64,000 nt of DNA from Brachybacterium phenoliresistens (lineage in GTDB: Bacteria > Actinomycetota > Actinomycetes > Actinomycetales > Dermabacteraceae), in contig NZ_KK069994.1 in assembly GCF_000576425.1 (NCBI RefSeq), forward strand, positions 186,001 through 250,000, written 5' to 3'. The notes beneath the pieces are model-generated. The model saw nothing but the letters and a program-made list of their open reading frames with translations. It did not search any database and was not told the DNA's origin. Below, one piece after another: positions 23,843 through 32,840 of this stretch; positions within the stretch are counted from its first letter, which is position 1, and the number at the start of each line of letters is the position of its first letter. A program made the translations under genes and the position numbers.

Positions 23843-24387
23843 ACCATCGCGATGTGGTCGTGGCGACCATCGGCAAGGCGCACGGGCTGCGCGGGGAGGT
23901 CGCTCTGATCGTGCGCACCGATCAGCCGGAGGTGCGCCTGGCCGACGGCACCGCCTTCGAGATCGAGGACGGCGGCAGGCCGCGCACCCTCACCATCGCC
24001 TCCACCCGCACCCAGTCGGGCCGCTGGTACGCGCGCTTCGCGGAGGTCGCGGACCGCAGCGCCGCGGAGTCGCTGCGGGGCGCCGAGCTCTCCCTGGAGA
24101 TCGACCTGGACGAGGAGGCCGATGAGGACCCCGACGCCTGGTACCCCTCCGACCTGCAGGGCCTGCCCGTCCGGCACGTCGACGGGACCGAGCTCGGCGT
24201 GGTCGCGGGCCTCGAGCACTACCCGGCGCAGGATCTGCTGATCGTCCGCACGGCCGATGGCCGCCGGGTCATGCTGCCGCTGGTCGAGCAGCTCGTGCCC
24301 GAGGTCGACCTCGAGGCGGGCGTGGTGATCGCCGACCCGCCCGGCGGCCTGTTCGATCCGGAGAACGCCGAGAGCGAGCGCGCCTGA
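23839..24387 (+). CDS. rimM: 16S rRNA processing protein RimM
   Basis: Assists maturation of the 30S head by binding S19. The 182-residue protein has the RimM beta-barrel start ([16 protein letters not shown]) and a C-terminal PRC-barrel ([11 protein letters not shown]... [26 protein letters not shown]). Start is coupled (ATGA) to the upstream lipoprotein gene; the stop shares one base with the trmD ATG. Confidence 0.96.
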   Translation: MNHRDVVVATIGKAHGLRGEVALIVRTDQPEVRLADGTAFEIEDGGRPRTLTIASTRTQSGRWYARFAEVADRSAAESLRGAELSLEIDLDEEADEDPDAWYPSDLQGLPVRHVDGTELGVVAGLEHYPAQDLLIVRTADGRRVMLPLVEQLVPEVDLEAGVVIADPPGGLFDPENAESERA

Positions 24388-25145
24388 TGCGCATCGACGT
24401 CGTCACGATCTTCCCCGAGTACCTCGCGCCCCTCGAGCTGTCGCTGATCGGCAAGGCGCGGCGCGACGGCCTGGTGGATCTGCACGTCCACGACCTGCGG
24501 ACCTTCACCCATGACCGGCACCGCACCGTGGACGACACCCCGGTGGGCGGGGGAGCGGGCATGGTCATGAAGCCCGAGCCGTGGGCGGAGGCCTTCGCCC
24601 ACGTGCTCGCCGAGGGCCGCGCCGCCCTCGGCGAGCAGGCCCGTCCGGAGATCCTCTTCCCCAACCCCGCCGGGGCGCCGCTGGTCCAGGCGACCGCCCG
24701 GGAGCTGTCGACGAGCCCGTGGCTGGTCTTCGCCTGCGGCCGCTACGAGGGGATCGACGAGCGCGTGTACGAGCACCTCGCCGCGCGCGGCGCGAGCGTG
24801 CGCCTGATCTCCCTGGGGGACTACGTGCTCAACGGCGGCGAGGTCGCCGTGCTCGCGATCACCGAGGCCGTGGTGCGCCTGGTCCCCGGCGTGCTCGGCA
24901 ACCCGGAGTCCGTGGTCGAGGAGTCCCACTCCCACGGGCTGCTCGAGTACCCGATCTACACCAAGCCGGCGCTGTGGATCGACCCCGACGGGGTCGAGCG
25001 CCGCGTGCCCGAGATCCTGCTGTCCGGGGACCACGGGCGCATCGCGCGCTGGCGGGAGGAGCAGTCGCTCGCCCGGACGCGGGAGCGCCGCCCCGACCTC
25101 CTGGACGCCGGGCGTGACGCAGGCGACAGCGGATCGGCCGCCTGA
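24387..25145 (+). CDS. trmD: tRNA (guanine-N1-)-methyltransferase
   Basis: Makes m1G37 in tRNAs with G36, preventing frameshifts. The 252-residue SPOUT protein has the N-terminal [30 protein letters not shown], and the trefoil-knot AdoMet site ([23 protein letters not shown]). It overlaps rimM by 1 nt (TGATG). Confidence 0.97.
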   Translation: MRIDVVTIFPEYLAPLELSLIGKARRDGLVDLHVHDLRTFTHDRHRTVDDTPVGGGAGMVMKPEPWAEAFAHVLAEGRAALGEQARPEILFPNPAGAPLVQATARELSTSPWLVFACGRYEGIDERVYEHLAARGASVRLISLGDYVLNGGEVAVLAITEAVVRLVPGVLGNPESVVEESHSHGLLEYPIYTKPALWIDPDGVERRVPEILLSGDHGRIARWREEQSLARTRERRPDLLDAGRDAGDSGSAA

Positions 25146-25170
25146 CCAGCGCATCGGCCGGTCCGGGCGC

Positions 25171-25199
25171 TTGCCGGGCACCCCGGCACCTGGCAGAAT
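25171..25199 (+). promoter_or_regulatory. Promoter for rplS
   Basis: TTGCCG (25171-25176) and CAGAAT (25194-25199) with an ideal 17-nt spacer. It is the best -35/-10 pair in the window. Start expected near 25206. Confidence 0.6.
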
Positions 25200-25218
25200 G
25201 ACTCCTCGTGCGTGTCGC

Positions 25219-25246
25219 GCGCGCCCCTGCCTCAGGGGAGGCGCGC
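25219..25246 (+). promoter_or_regulatory. GC-rich hairpin in the rplS leader
   Basis: 7-bp GCGCGCC stem, a bulged A and an inner CC/GG step, near the 5' end of a 200-nt leader that has no ORF. It may be an autoregulatory L19 leader; this was not tested against a covariance model. Confidence 0.35.
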
Positions 25247-25407
25247 AGAAGCGACCGGGCAGGTCCGTGGCGATGGGAGTCGCTGCCAGAGGCCCAGCAC
25301 ACCGGCACGGGAGCGCAGGCTCCCGCCGGATCATCAGTTCCCCGGAGGGGCCCACGGCCCGTCCCCAGCGAGCTGTCCGACCTGAGGCGGTCAGCGGGAG
25401 TGAACAC

Positions 25408-25755
25408 ATGCAGAAGCTCGACGAGCTCGACAAGGCTCAGATGCGCGACGATATCCCGGAGTTCCGCTCCGGCGACAACGTCAAGGTCCACGTGAAGGTC
25501 GTCGAGGGCAACCGCTCTCGTGTCCAGGTCTTCCAGGGCTACGTCATCGCCCGCCAGGGCGACGGCATCCGCGAGACGTTCCGCGTCCGCAAGGTCTCCT
25601 TCGGCGTGGGCGTGGAGCGCGTGTTCCCGGTGCACGCTCCGACCATCGAGAAGATCGAGGTCGTCACCCGCGGCGACGTCCGCCGCGCGAAGCTGTACTA
25701 CCTGCGCGGCCTCACCGGCAAGAAGGCCCGCATCAAGGAGAAGCGCTTCAACTGA
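25408..25755 (+). CDS. rplS: 50S ribosomal protein L19
   Basis: Sits at the 30S-50S interface. The 115-residue sequence is full length and includes [29 protein letters not shown] and the C-terminal [22 protein letters not shown] signature. ATG start with GGGAG upstream. It is separated from trmD by a promoter and leader, so it can be transcribed apart from the upstream operon. Confidence 0.98.
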   Translation: MQKLDELDKAQMRDDIPEFRSGDNVKVHVKVVEGNRSRVQVFQGYVIARQGDGIRETFRVRKVSFGVGVERVFPVHAPTIEKIEVVTRGDVRRAKLYYLRGLTGKKARIKEKRFN

Positions 25756-25789
25756 TCGCGCGAGGATCCCGGTCCGTGCCGAGCCGCGC

Positions 25790-26365
25790 ATGAGCGAGCT
25801 CGAGGATCGACCCCGACGGCGGCAGCCCCCACTGGTGGCTGCCGCCGTTCTCGTCGTGCTGCTGCTGGTGGCGGCGTTCACGATCCGTCACCTCGTGGTC
25901 GAGCCCTTCGAGGTGCCCTCGGCGTCGATGGAGCCGACCCTGCGCGCCGGCGACGTGATCCTGGTGGACCGCCAGAGCCGGCGCTCCGCGGAGCGGGGCC
26001 AGGTCGTCGTCTTCGACGGCCGGGGCTACTTCGGCGGGCAGGACGGCACGGGCCACTACTGGGTCAAGCGCGTGATCGCCGTCGGCGGGGATCGCGTGAC
26101 CTGCTGCGACGACGCCGGCGCGATCCTCGTGGACGGCGAGCCGATCGCCGAGCCCTATCTCGCGCCCGGCACCGCGCCCTCGCTCGTCGCCTTCGACCTG
26201 GAGGTGCCCGAGGGGCGGATGTTCCTGCTGGGGGACAACCGTGCCGACTCCACCGACTCCCGCAGCCTCCTGGGCGCGCCCGGCGGGGGGATGGTGCCCG
26301 TGGATCGGGTGGTCGGTGAGGCGCGTCGCATCGTCTGGCCGCCTCCCAGGAGCGGCGCGCTGTGA
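25790..26365 (+). CDS. lepB: Signal peptidase I (short paralogue)
   Basis: Cleaves Sec and Tat signal peptides on the outer face of the membrane. 191 residues: a short charged N-terminus, one transmembrane helix (residues 14-31), box B PSASMEPTL with catalytic Ser46, box D KRVIAVGGD with general base Lys93, and box E GDNRADSTDSR. Two adjacent Cys follow box D. It is the first of two neighbouring paralogues. Its stop overlaps the upstream alternative GTG of the next gene. Confidence 0.95.
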   Translation: MSELEDRPRRRQPPLVAAAVLVVLLLVAAFTIRHLVVEPFEVPSASMEPTLRAGDVILVDRQSRRSAERGQVVVFDGRGYFGGQDGTGHYWVKRVIAVGGDRVTCCDDAGAILVDGEPIAEPYLAPGTAPSLVAFDLEVPEGRMFLLGDNRADSTDSRSLLGAPGGGMVPVDRVVGEARRIVWPPPRSGAL

Positions 26366-26369
26366 CGGA

Positions 26370-26375
26370 TAGGAT
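26370..26375 (+). promoter_or_regulatory. -10 element for a leaderless second lepB transcript
   Basis: TAGGAT with a 7-nt gap to the ATG at 26383. Confidence 0.45.
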
Positions 26376-26382
26376 CGGGGCG

Positions 26383-27228
26383 ATGAGCACCTCCACGCCC
26401 CCGACCGGCCCGGCCGGCGACCCCGGCACCGGTCCCTCCGGCGCGCGGCGGGATCCTGCCGGCGACAGCTCCGCGGCCGGGGTCGATCCCGAGGCGCAGC
26501 ACGAGGACGACGGCCCCGCCGACGAGGGCGGTCACGCCGAGGGGCGTCGCGGCCACCGCGGATCCCGCGGCGGCGGCTGGATGGAGTACCTCGTGACGAT
26601 GGTCGGGGCGCTGATCATCGCGGTGCTCGTGAAGACCTTCCTCATCCAGCCGTTCTACATCCCCTCGGAGTCGATGAACCCGACCCTGCAGGTGGACGAC
26701 AAGATCATCGTCTCCAAGCTCACCCCCGGCGTGTTCGACCTCGAGCGCGGCGACGTCATCGTCTTCGAGGATCCCGCGAACTGGCTCGAGGGCGACGCCA
26801 CCGAGAACCCCACCGTGCGCACCCGGATCATGATGGTCCTGAGCGTGGTGGGGCTGGCCCCGGACCCCTCGCAGGACCATCTGGTCAAGCGTCTCATCGG
26901 CCTGCCCGGCGACCACGTCGTCTGCAGCGCCTCCGGCGCGGCGGTCCAGGTCAACGGCGTCGAGGTCGACGAGCCCTACATCAACCCCGACGGCGGAGCC
27001 TGCCAGCGGCCCTTCGACGTCACCGTGCCCTCCGGCTCGGTGTGGGTGATGGGCGACAACCGTCACGCCTCCGCCGATTCGGCCTGGCACTTCACTCACG
27101 GCGAGGAGGCCTTCGTCCCCGTCGAGGATGTGACCGGCAAGGCCGTGTCCGTCTTCTGGCCGGTCCGGAACTGGGCCGGGCTGGGCGACGGCAGCGACGC
27201 CTTCGCCGAGGTCCCCGCCGCACCGTGA
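26383..27228 (+). CDS. lepB: Signal peptidase I (long paralogue)
   Basis: 281 residues. Residues 1-60 are a disordered, Pro/Gly/Asp-rich cytoplasmic tail, followed by one transmembrane helix (VTMVGALIIAVLVKTFLI), box B IPSESMNPTL (catalytic Ser), box D KRLIGLPGD (Lys) and box E GDNRHASADSAWH. ATG at 26383 is preferred because TAGGAT lies 7 nt upstream (leaderless). GTG at 26362, overlapping the first lepB stop and preceded by AGGAG, would add 7 residues and suits read-through from the first gene. Both starts may be used. Its stop overlaps rnhB by 4 nt. Confidence 0.95.
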   Translation: MSTSTPPTGPAGDPGTGPSGARRDPAGDSSAAGVDPEAQHEDDGPADEGGHAEGRRGHRGSRGGGWMEYLVTMVGALIIAVLVKTFLIQPFYIPSESMNPTLQVDDKIIVSKLTPGVFDLERGDVIVFEDPANWLEGDATENPTVRTRIMMVLSVVGLAPDPSQDHLVKRLIGLPGDHVVCSASGAAVQVNGVEVDEPYINPDGGACQRPFDVTVPSGSVWVMGDNRHASADSAWHFTHGEEAFVPVEDVTGKAVSVFWPVRNWAGLGDGSDAFAEVPAAP

Positions 27229-28022
27229 GCCCCCGCACCGCCGCGGGCCCCGCCGCCCGCCGCCCCGCCGCTCCTCGCACCGCGACGGAGCCCAGCTTCG
27301 ACGTCGAGCTCGAGGTCGCCCGCGCGATCGGCCCCGACGTGCTCGTGGTCGGCCTCGACGAGGTGGGCCGCGGCGCCCTGGCCGGCCCGGTCACCGTGGG
27401 CGCCTGCGCCGTCCGCGTGCTCGAGGGACAGGTCGTCACCGCCCTGCCCGAGGGCGTGCGCGACTCCAAGGCCCTCACCGCGCGCCGGCGCGAGGCGCTG
27501 GTCGCGCCGATCGCCGTCGCCGCCGCGGCGACGGGGATCGGCTGGGTGCCGGCGCAGGAGATCGACCGGATCGGCATCTCCGCCGCCCTCACCGAGGCCG
27601 CCCTGCGGGCCCTCGAGGACCTGCGCACCCCCGAGGGCGACGGCGTCCTGCCCGACGCCGTGATCATCGACGGCTCCGTCGACGTCCTCAGCGGCGCCCT
27701 GCGCGGCCGCGGACTGCCGCCGGTGCCGGTGACCGTGCGGGTCAAGGCCGACCGGGACTGCCGCAGCGTGGCCGCCGCGAGCGTGCTGGCGAAGGTCGCC
27801 CGCGACGCGCGGATGACGCAGCTGCATGCGAGCGCCCCGCAGTATGCGTGGGACTCCAACAAGGGATACGGTGCGGCTGTGCACCGCGACGCGATCACGG
27901 AGCACGGAATCCATGCCGAGCATCGCGCGTCGTGGAACCTGACGGGCACGCCGAGCGCCGGCGTGCTGTGGGAGATCGACCCGCGCCGCAGCATCCCCGC
28001 GGAGCAGGAGGGACACCGGTGA
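27225..28022 (+). CDS. rnhB: Ribonuclease HII
   Basis: Removes ribonucleotides and RNA primers from RNA-DNA hybrids. The 265-residue product has GLDEVGRGALAGPV (catalytic Asp-Glu), a central Asp (AVIIDGS) and the C-terminal KADRDCRSVAAASVLAKVARD block. GTG start in a GTGA overlap with lepB; a longer upstream reading would run through lepB and is rejected. It is coupled downstream to the DUF2469 gene. Confidence 0.96.
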   Translation: MSPRTAAGPAARRPAAPRTATEPSFDVELEVARAIGPDVLVVGLDEVGRGALAGPVTVGACAVRVLEGQVVTALPEGVRDSKALTARRREALVAPIAVAAAATGIGWVPAQEIDRIGISAALTEAALRALEDLRTPEGDGVLPDAVIIDGSVDVLSGALRGRGLPPVPVTVRVKADRDCRSVAAASVLAKVARDARMTQLHASAPQYAWDSNKGYGAAVHRDAITEHGIHAEHRASWNLTGTPSAGVLWEIDPRRSIPAEQEGHR

Positions 28023-28321
28023 ACACGCAGGATCTCGAGAACTACGAGTCCGACCTCGAACTGCAGCTCTTCCGCGAGTACCGCGACGTGGTGAGCCTGT
28101 TCACCTATGTCGTCGAGACCGAGCGGCGCTTCTACCTCGCCAACCAGGTGGACCTGCAGGTCCGCTCCGCGGGCGGGGAGGTCTTCTACGAGCTGACCCT
28201 CGCCGACGTGTGGGTGTGGGACATCTACCGCTCGAGCCGCTTCGTGCGCTCGGTGCGGGTGGTGACGTTCAAGGACGTCAACATCGAGGAGATCGCGAAG
28301 CCGGACATCTCGCTGCCCTGA
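28019..28321 (+). CDS. DUF2469 family protein
   Basis: A 100-residue acidic protein (NTQDLENYESDLELQLFREYRDVVSLF) that matches the highly conserved actinobacterial DUF2469 family found directly after rnhB. The function is unknown. The rest is beta-strand rich and aromatic (RRFYLANQVDL, VWVWDIYRSSRFVRSVRVVTFKDVNIEE). GTGA overlap with rnhB. Confidence 0.92.
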   Translation: MNTQDLENYESDLELQLFREYRDVVSLFTYVVETERRFYLANQVDLQVRSAGGEVFYELTLADVWVWDIYRSSRFVRSVRVVTFKDVNIEEIAKPDISLP

Positions 28322-28423
28322 TCCCGGCGGCGGCGGGTCCGGCTGGTCCTCCCCACCGGGCGCCCATCCACAGTCGGCCGCGGACGGATGCGCGGCGGCG
28401 CCCCGCGCACGACGCTGAGGCGC

Positions 28424-28840
28424 ATGAACAGCGCCGCCGCGGCCCCGCCGCATCTCATCCCCGTCCCGCCGGGCGTCCGCATCGCCCGCCTGAGCACCCT
28501 CGAGCTCGGCCGCCTCGGCGAGGATCTCGCCGCTGACCACCTCGCCCGGGCCGGGTGGCAGGTGATCGACCGCAATGTCCGGGTGGGTCGCGGGGAGCTG
28601 GACATCATCGCGCTGGAGGGCACCACTCTCGTCTTCGCGGAGGTGAAGACGCGCCGCACCCTCCTGACCGGGGTGCCGCAGGCCGCAGTCACCCCGGAGA
28701 AGGTGCGCCGGCTGCGGCGCCTGGCGGGGGAGTACCTCCTGCACAGCTCCCCGCCGCACCGCGATCTGCGCATCGACGTCCTCGCCGTGTTCGCCGCGCA
28801 GGACGTCTGCTCTCTGGAGCACCTGCGGGCGGTGGCCTGA
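28424..28840 (+). CDS. YraN/UPF0102 endonuclease-like protein
   Basis: 138 residues with the restriction-endonuclease-like core of UPF0102: LGEDLAADHLARAGWQVIDRNVR, GELDIIALEG (Glu and Asp), and the FAEVKTRR (ExK) motif. Relatives may act on Holliday junctions or damaged DNA; the role is not settled. ATG at 28424 is chosen (GAGG nearby, normal length); ATG at 28388 would add 12 residues. It starts a yraN-yifB-dprA cluster and overlaps yifB by 1 nt. Confidence 0.9.
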   Translation: MNSAAAAPPHLIPVPPGVRIARLSTLELGRLGEDLAADHLARAGWQVIDRNVRVGRGELDIIALEGTTLVFAEVKTRRTLLTGVPQAAVTPEKVRRLRRLAGEYLLHSSPPHRDLRIDVLAVFAAQDVCSLEHLRAVA

Positions 28841-30378
28841 TGCCCGTCGCACGGACGCTCGCCGTCGCCCTCACCGGCCTCGAGGGCACCGTCGTGGAGG
28901 TCGAGGCCGATGTCGCCGCCGGGCTGCCGGCCTTCCACCTCGTCGGCCTCCCCGACTCCTCCATGCTCCAGGCCCGGGAGCGCGTGCGCGCCGCGGCCGC
29001 CCAGATCGGGGCCGGCATCGCCCAGCGCCGCATCGCGGTCAACATGCAGCCGGCCTGGCTCCCGAAGCACGGCTCGGGCTTCGACCTGGCGATCGCGATC
29101 GCCGTCCTCGCCGCCCAGGGGGACCTCGAGGCGGAGGACATCGCCGGGGTCGTCCATCTCGGCGAGCTGGGTCTGGACGGGCGGATCCGTCCCGTCCCCG
29201 GGACCCTGCCGGCGCTGCTGGCGGCCCGCCGGGCCGGGGTGGGCCGGGCGGTCGTGCCCGCGGCCGATGCCGATGAGGCGCGCCTGGTCGAGGGCATCGG
29301 CGTGGTCCCGGCGGAGGATCTGTGCGAGGTGCTCCGCCATCACGGCTCGCGCGCCGAGGTGCACCCGCCCGCCCCGCAGCAGTCGCTGCCCGCCGCGGCC
29401 CGGGCCCCGGACCCGGAGCGGAGGGAGCGGCTCGACTTCTGCGACGTCCTCGGGCAGCTGCAGGCGCGGCGCGCCGCCGAGGTCGCCGCCGCGGGAGGCC
29501 ACCACCTGCTGCTGGCCGGGCCGCCGGGCGCCGGCAAGACGATGATCGCGGCGCGGATCCCCGGGATCCTCCCTCCGCTGGGGAACCGGGACGCGCTCGA
29601 CGTCAGCGCGATCCACTCCCTCAGCGGCGGCTTCGACGCCCGCGCCGGGCTGATCACGGATCCGCCCTTCGAGGCTCCGCACCACACGGCGACCACCGCC
29701 TCCGTGGTCGGCGGCGGACCGGGGCTGGCCCGGCCCGGCGCGATCTCCCGCGCCCACGCCGGGGTGCTGTTCCTCGACGAGGCGCCCGAGTTCCCCTCCC
29801 GGGTGCTGGAGGCGCTGCGCGAGCCGCTGGAGACGGGCGACGTCACCCTGCACCGTGCCCGCGGCATCACCCGCTATCCCGCCCGGTTCCAGCTGGTCAT
29901 GGCCGCGAACCCCTGCCCCTGCGGTCATGCGTGGGGGCGCGGGGACCGGTGCACGTGCACACCCCTGCAACGGCGGCGCTACCTGGCACGCCTGTCGGGG
30001 CCGGTGCTGGACCGCATCGACATGCGGGTCGAGGTAGGACCCGTGGACCTGCGCCGCGTCGACGCGGCAGGCGAGCCCAGCGCGGCGATCGCGCGGCGCG
30101 TCCGCGCGGCCCGCGAGCGCCAGCGCCGGCGCTTCGCCGCCCTGCCCTGGACGACGAACTCCCAGATCCCCGGCAGCGCCCTGCGCGGGGACCTCGCCCC
30201 CGAACGGGGCGGCCGGCGGATGCTCGAGGAGGCCGTGGACCAGGGGCGTCTGACCCTGCGCGGCCACGACCGCGTGCTGCGCGTGGCATGGACCCTCGCC
30301 GATCTCGACGGGGCGGAGATCCCGGACGGCGACCACATCGGAACTGCGCTCTCCCTGCGCGGGAAGGACCGCACATGA
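28840..30378 (+). CDS. YifB-type Mg chelatase-like AAA ATPase
   Basis: 512 residues. An N-terminal Lon-protease-like fold (GLPAFHLVGLPDSSMLQARERVRAA) precedes an AAA+ core with Walker A GPPGAGKTMI (about residue 227), Walker B LFLDEAPEF and a C-terminal Mg_chelatase domain with the Cys-rich ANPCPCGHAWGRGDRCTC. YifB/ComM helicases act in branch migration and natural transformation in some bacteria. Its place between yraN and dprA supports a DNA-processing role. Confidence 0.95.
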   Translation: MPVARTLAVALTGLEGTVVEVEADVAAGLPAFHLVGLPDSSMLQARERVRAAAAQIGAGIAQRRIAVNMQPAWLPKHGSGFDLAIAIAVLAAQGDLEAEDIAGVVHLGELGLDGRIRPVPGTLPALLAARRAGVGRAVVPAADADEARLVEGIGVVPAEDLCEVLRHHGSRAEVHPPAPQQSLPAAARAPDPERRERLDFCDVLGQLQARRAAEVAAAGGHHLLLAGPPGAGKTMIAARIPGILPPLGNRDALDVSAIHSLSGGFDARAGLITDPPFEAPHHTATTASVVGGGPGLARPGAISRAHAGVLFLDEAPEFPSRVLEALREPLETGDVTLHRARGITRYPARFQLVMAANPCPCGHAWGRGDRCTCTPLQRRRYLARLSGPVLDRIDMRVEVGPVDLRRVDAAGEPSAAIARRVRAARERQRRRFAALPWTTNSQIPGSALRGDLAPERGGRRMLEEAVDQGRLTLRGHDRVLRVAWTLADLDGAEIPDGDHIGTALSLRGKDRT

Positions 30379-31556
30379 ACCCCGACGACCTCCTGGCCCG
30401 GGTCACCTGGTCGCTCATCGCCGAACCCTCCGACATCATCGCGATGACGGCCCGCGACGAGCTGGGGCCCGTCGACGCCCTCGCGCTGGCGCGGGAGGCG
30501 AGCGCCGCCGAGACGCATGCCATCCTCGGCGATCCGCCGGCGGATCCCGCGGCCGACGGCGGCAGCAGGAACCCCCGGCGACGCATCGAGCAGGCCCTCG
30601 CCCGCTGGAGGGCGCGGCTGCGGGTGGTCGATCCGGCGCAGCACCTCGAGCTGGCCGGCCGCCGCGGCATCCGCGTGCTCGTGCCCGAGGCCCCGCAGTG
30701 GCCGCACGTCCTGGCCGACCTCCGCAGCGCCGTCCCGCCCTGCCTGTGGGCGCTGGGCGAGGGCGACGTGGACCTCTCCGCGCGCCGCGGCTCCGTCGCG
30801 CTCGTCGGGTCGCGCGCCTCCACCCCCTACGGGGAGGATGCGGCCGGCACCATGGCGGCCGCGCTGGCCTCGCGGGACATCGCGGTGATCAGCGGCGGTG
30901 CCTACGGGATCGACGCCGCCGCGCACCGCGGCGCCCTGGCCGCGGACGGCGCCCCGACCATCGCCGTCCTCGCCGGCGGCCTGGACTCCCTCTACCCGCG
31001 CGGGAACACGCGGCTGCTGGAGACGATCCGCGAACGCAGCGTCCTGGTCAGCGAGGCGCCGATGGGCACCGCCCCGACCCGCTGGCGGTTCCTCGCCCGG
31101 AACCGCCTGATCGCAGCGCTCGCCCAGGTGACCGTCGTGGTGGAGGCATCCTGGCGCTCGGGCGCCCTGTCCACGGCGCGCCGGGCCGATGACCTCTCCC
31201 GAGAGGTCGCGGCCGTTCCGGGGCCGGTCACCTCGGCGGCCTCCGCGGGGTGCCACCGACTGATCCGCGAGCGCGGCGCCGTCCTGGTCACCGAGGCCGC
31301 CGAGGTCATGGAACTGCTGCCGGGCGCGGCACCCGCCGGGGACTCCTCGCACGCCGTGCAGGACGAGCTGGACCTGTTCAGCCCCGCCGACCGGCGCGTG
31401 CTCGACGCCGTGCCCCCGCGCTCCGCGGCGACCCTCGCCGCGCTCGCCGATTCCGTCGGGCGCACCCCCGAGGAGGTGCTGGCCGCCGTGGGCCGGCTCG
31501 AGCTGTTCGGCGCGGTGCGGATGGACGGGGACCTGGTGCGCCGGGCGCGCCGCTGA
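30375..31556 (+). CDS. dprA: DNA-processing protein DprA
   Basis: Binds incoming single-stranded DNA and loads RecA. The 393-residue protein has the Rossmann-fold core (VALVGSRASTPYG, ISGGAYGIDAAAHRGAL, VLAGGLDSLYPRGN) and a C-terminal winged-helix-like domain. ATGA overlap with yifB. With yifB and yraN it is the common chromosomal trio, present also in non-transformable bacteria. The sequence around its stop is repeated downstream. Confidence 0.95.
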   Translation: MNPDDLLARVTWSLIAEPSDIIAMTARDELGPVDALALAREASAAETHAILGDPPADPAADGGSRNPRRRIEQALARWRARLRVVDPAQHLELAGRRGIRVLVPEAPQWPHVLADLRSAVPPCLWALGEGDVDLSARRGSVALVGSRASTPYGEDAAGTMAAALASRDIAVISGGAYGIDAAAHRGALAADGAPTIAVLAGGLDSLYPRGNTRLLETIRERSVLVSEAPMGTAPTRWRFLARNRLIAALAQVTVVVEASWRSGALSTARRADDLSREVAAVPGPVTSAASAGCHRLIRERGAVLVTEAAEVMELLPGAAPAGDSSHAVQDELDLFSPADRRVLDAVPPRSAATLAALADSVGRTPEEVLAAVGRLELFGAVRMDGDLVRRARR

Positions 31557-31610
31557 CCCGCGCGCGCCGCTGACCCCGCGAGCGCCGCTGACCCGCGAGC
31601 GCCGTCGACG
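31547..31610 (+). repeat. 17-18-bp tandem repeat beginning at the dprA stop
   Basis: GCGCCGCTGACC occurs at 31547, 31564 and 31582, with a degraded fourth copy near 31599. The first copy includes the dprA TGA. Confidence 0.75.
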
Positions 31611-31684
31611 CCGCGCGGGCCGCTGGCGCCTCGAGCAGCCGGCGGCCCGGGGGCGCGCCGCCGTGCGCGGGGCGGCGGGCCTGT

Positions 31685-31690
31685 CACACT
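31685..31690 (+). promoter_or_regulatory. -10 element for leaderless xerC
   Basis: CACACT, then six G residues, then the xerC ATG at 31697. Confidence 0.5.
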
Positions 31691-31696
31691 GGGGGG

Positions 31697-32704
31697 ATGG
31701 ATGCGGAGGAGCAGGACGAGGCCGTGGTGGACGCCTACGCGGCGCATCTGCGCCTCGAACGCGGCCGCTCCGAGCACACCGTGCGCGGGTACGTGCGCGA
31801 GGCCCGCGGCATCCTCGAGCACCTGCGCAGGGTCGAGCGGATCGAGCTGGCCGAGCTCGACGTCGCCGCACTGCGGTCCTGGCTCGGGACGCGGGCGGAG
31901 TCGGGGGCGAGCTCGGCGACGCTCGCCCGGTCCGCCGCGGCGGCGCGCACCTTCTCGACCTGGCTCGCCGCCACCGGACGGGTGCCCCACGACGTCGGCC
32001 ACCGGCTCAAGGCGCCGCGCCGCGGTCGCCACCTCCCGACCGTCCTGACCGGGTCCCAGGCCCTCGACCTCGTCTCCGCCGCAGGACCGGCCCAGGCCGA
32101 TCCGCCGCCCTCGTCGACCTCGTCGCCCGACGGCGCGCCTCCGGCGCGGGACGGCGGCACGGATCCCGACGCGGCGGCACGGCAGCGTGCGGTCGACCTG
32201 CGGGACACGGCGATCCTCGAGCTGCTGTACTCCTCGGGGCTGCGGGTCTCCGAGCTGGTCGGCCTGGACACTGGGGACCTGGATCGGCGCCGGCGGACCG
32301 TCCGGGTGATCGGCAAGGGGGACAAGGAGCGCATCGTCCCCGTCGGCATCCCGGCGCTCGCCGCGATCCAGGCCTGGGAGCAGGACGGTCGGCCCGTCCT
32401 CGGCGCGGGCGCCGCGCCGTGGGAGGCGGACGCGCTGTTCCTCGGGGTGCGGGGGCGGCGCATCGGCGATCGGGCGGTGCGCACGCTCGTGGACCGGCTC
32501 GCGCGCAGCGCCGGGATCTCGCGCCACGTCACCCCGCACACCCTGCGCCACACCGCGGCGACCCACCTCGTCGAGGGCGGCGCGGATCTGCGCAGCGTGC
32601 AGGACTTCTTGGGCCATTCCTCCCTCGCGACGACGCAGATCTATACCCACGTCAGCGCCGAGAGGCTGCGCCGCACGATCGACCAGGCCCACCCCCGCGC
32701 CTGA
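31697..32704 (+). CDS. xerC: Tyrosine recombinase XerC
   Basis: Resolves chromosome dimers at dif with XerD. 335 residues: a SAM-like core-binding domain (1-105), then the catalytic domain with Arg in SSGLRVSELVGL, Lys in GKGDKER, HTLRH, LGHSS and the Tyr in TTQIYTHV, ending in the typical QAHPRA. A Pro/Ser/Asp-rich insert of about 25 residues (near 133-158) splits the domains and is unusual. It sits next to dprA as in many genomes. No mobile-element features are nearby. Confidence 0.94.
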   Translation: MDAEEQDEAVVDAYAAHLRLERGRSEHTVRGYVREARGILEHLRRVERIELAELDVAALRSWLGTRAESGASSATLARSAAAARTFSTWLAATGRVPHDVGHRLKAPRRGRHLPTVLTGSQALDLVSAAGPAQADPPPSSTSSPDGAPPARDGGTDPDAAARQRAVDLRDTAILELLYSSGLRVSELVGLDTGDLDRRRRTVRVIGKGDKERIVPVGIPALAAIQAWEQDGRPVLGAGAAPWEADALFLGVRGRRIGDRAVRTLVDRLARSAGISRHVTPHTLRHTAATHLVEGGADLRSVQDFLGHSSLATTQIYTHVSAERLRRTIDQAHPRA

Positions 32705-32715
32705 GGCCTCGCCTG

Positions 32716-32744
32716 AGGCTGCGCCGCGCCGCGCAGCGCAGCCT
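32716..32744. terminator. Hairpin between xerC and the M23 gene
   Basis: 9-bp stem AGGCTGCGC/GCGCAGCCT between convergent genes, with GC-rich loop pairing. Confidence 0.5.
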
Positions 32745-32840
32745 TGCGCGCCGACCGCCCAGCCTCGCGCCGCGGCGCCGGCGCACGGGGCAGCGCACCG
32801 GGGCGCCGGAGCATCGGCCAGCGCGTCGCGAGGCCCGACC

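Noticed and set aside
27042-27224. Longer N-terminus for RNase HII
   Set aside because: It would overlap lepB by nearly 190 bases out of frame; the GTGA-coupled start at 27225 fits family length.
31697-32704. Integrase marking a mobile element
   Set aside because: The protein has XerC features including the QAHPRA ending, housekeeping neighbours (dprA, rpsB) and no att-like repeats.
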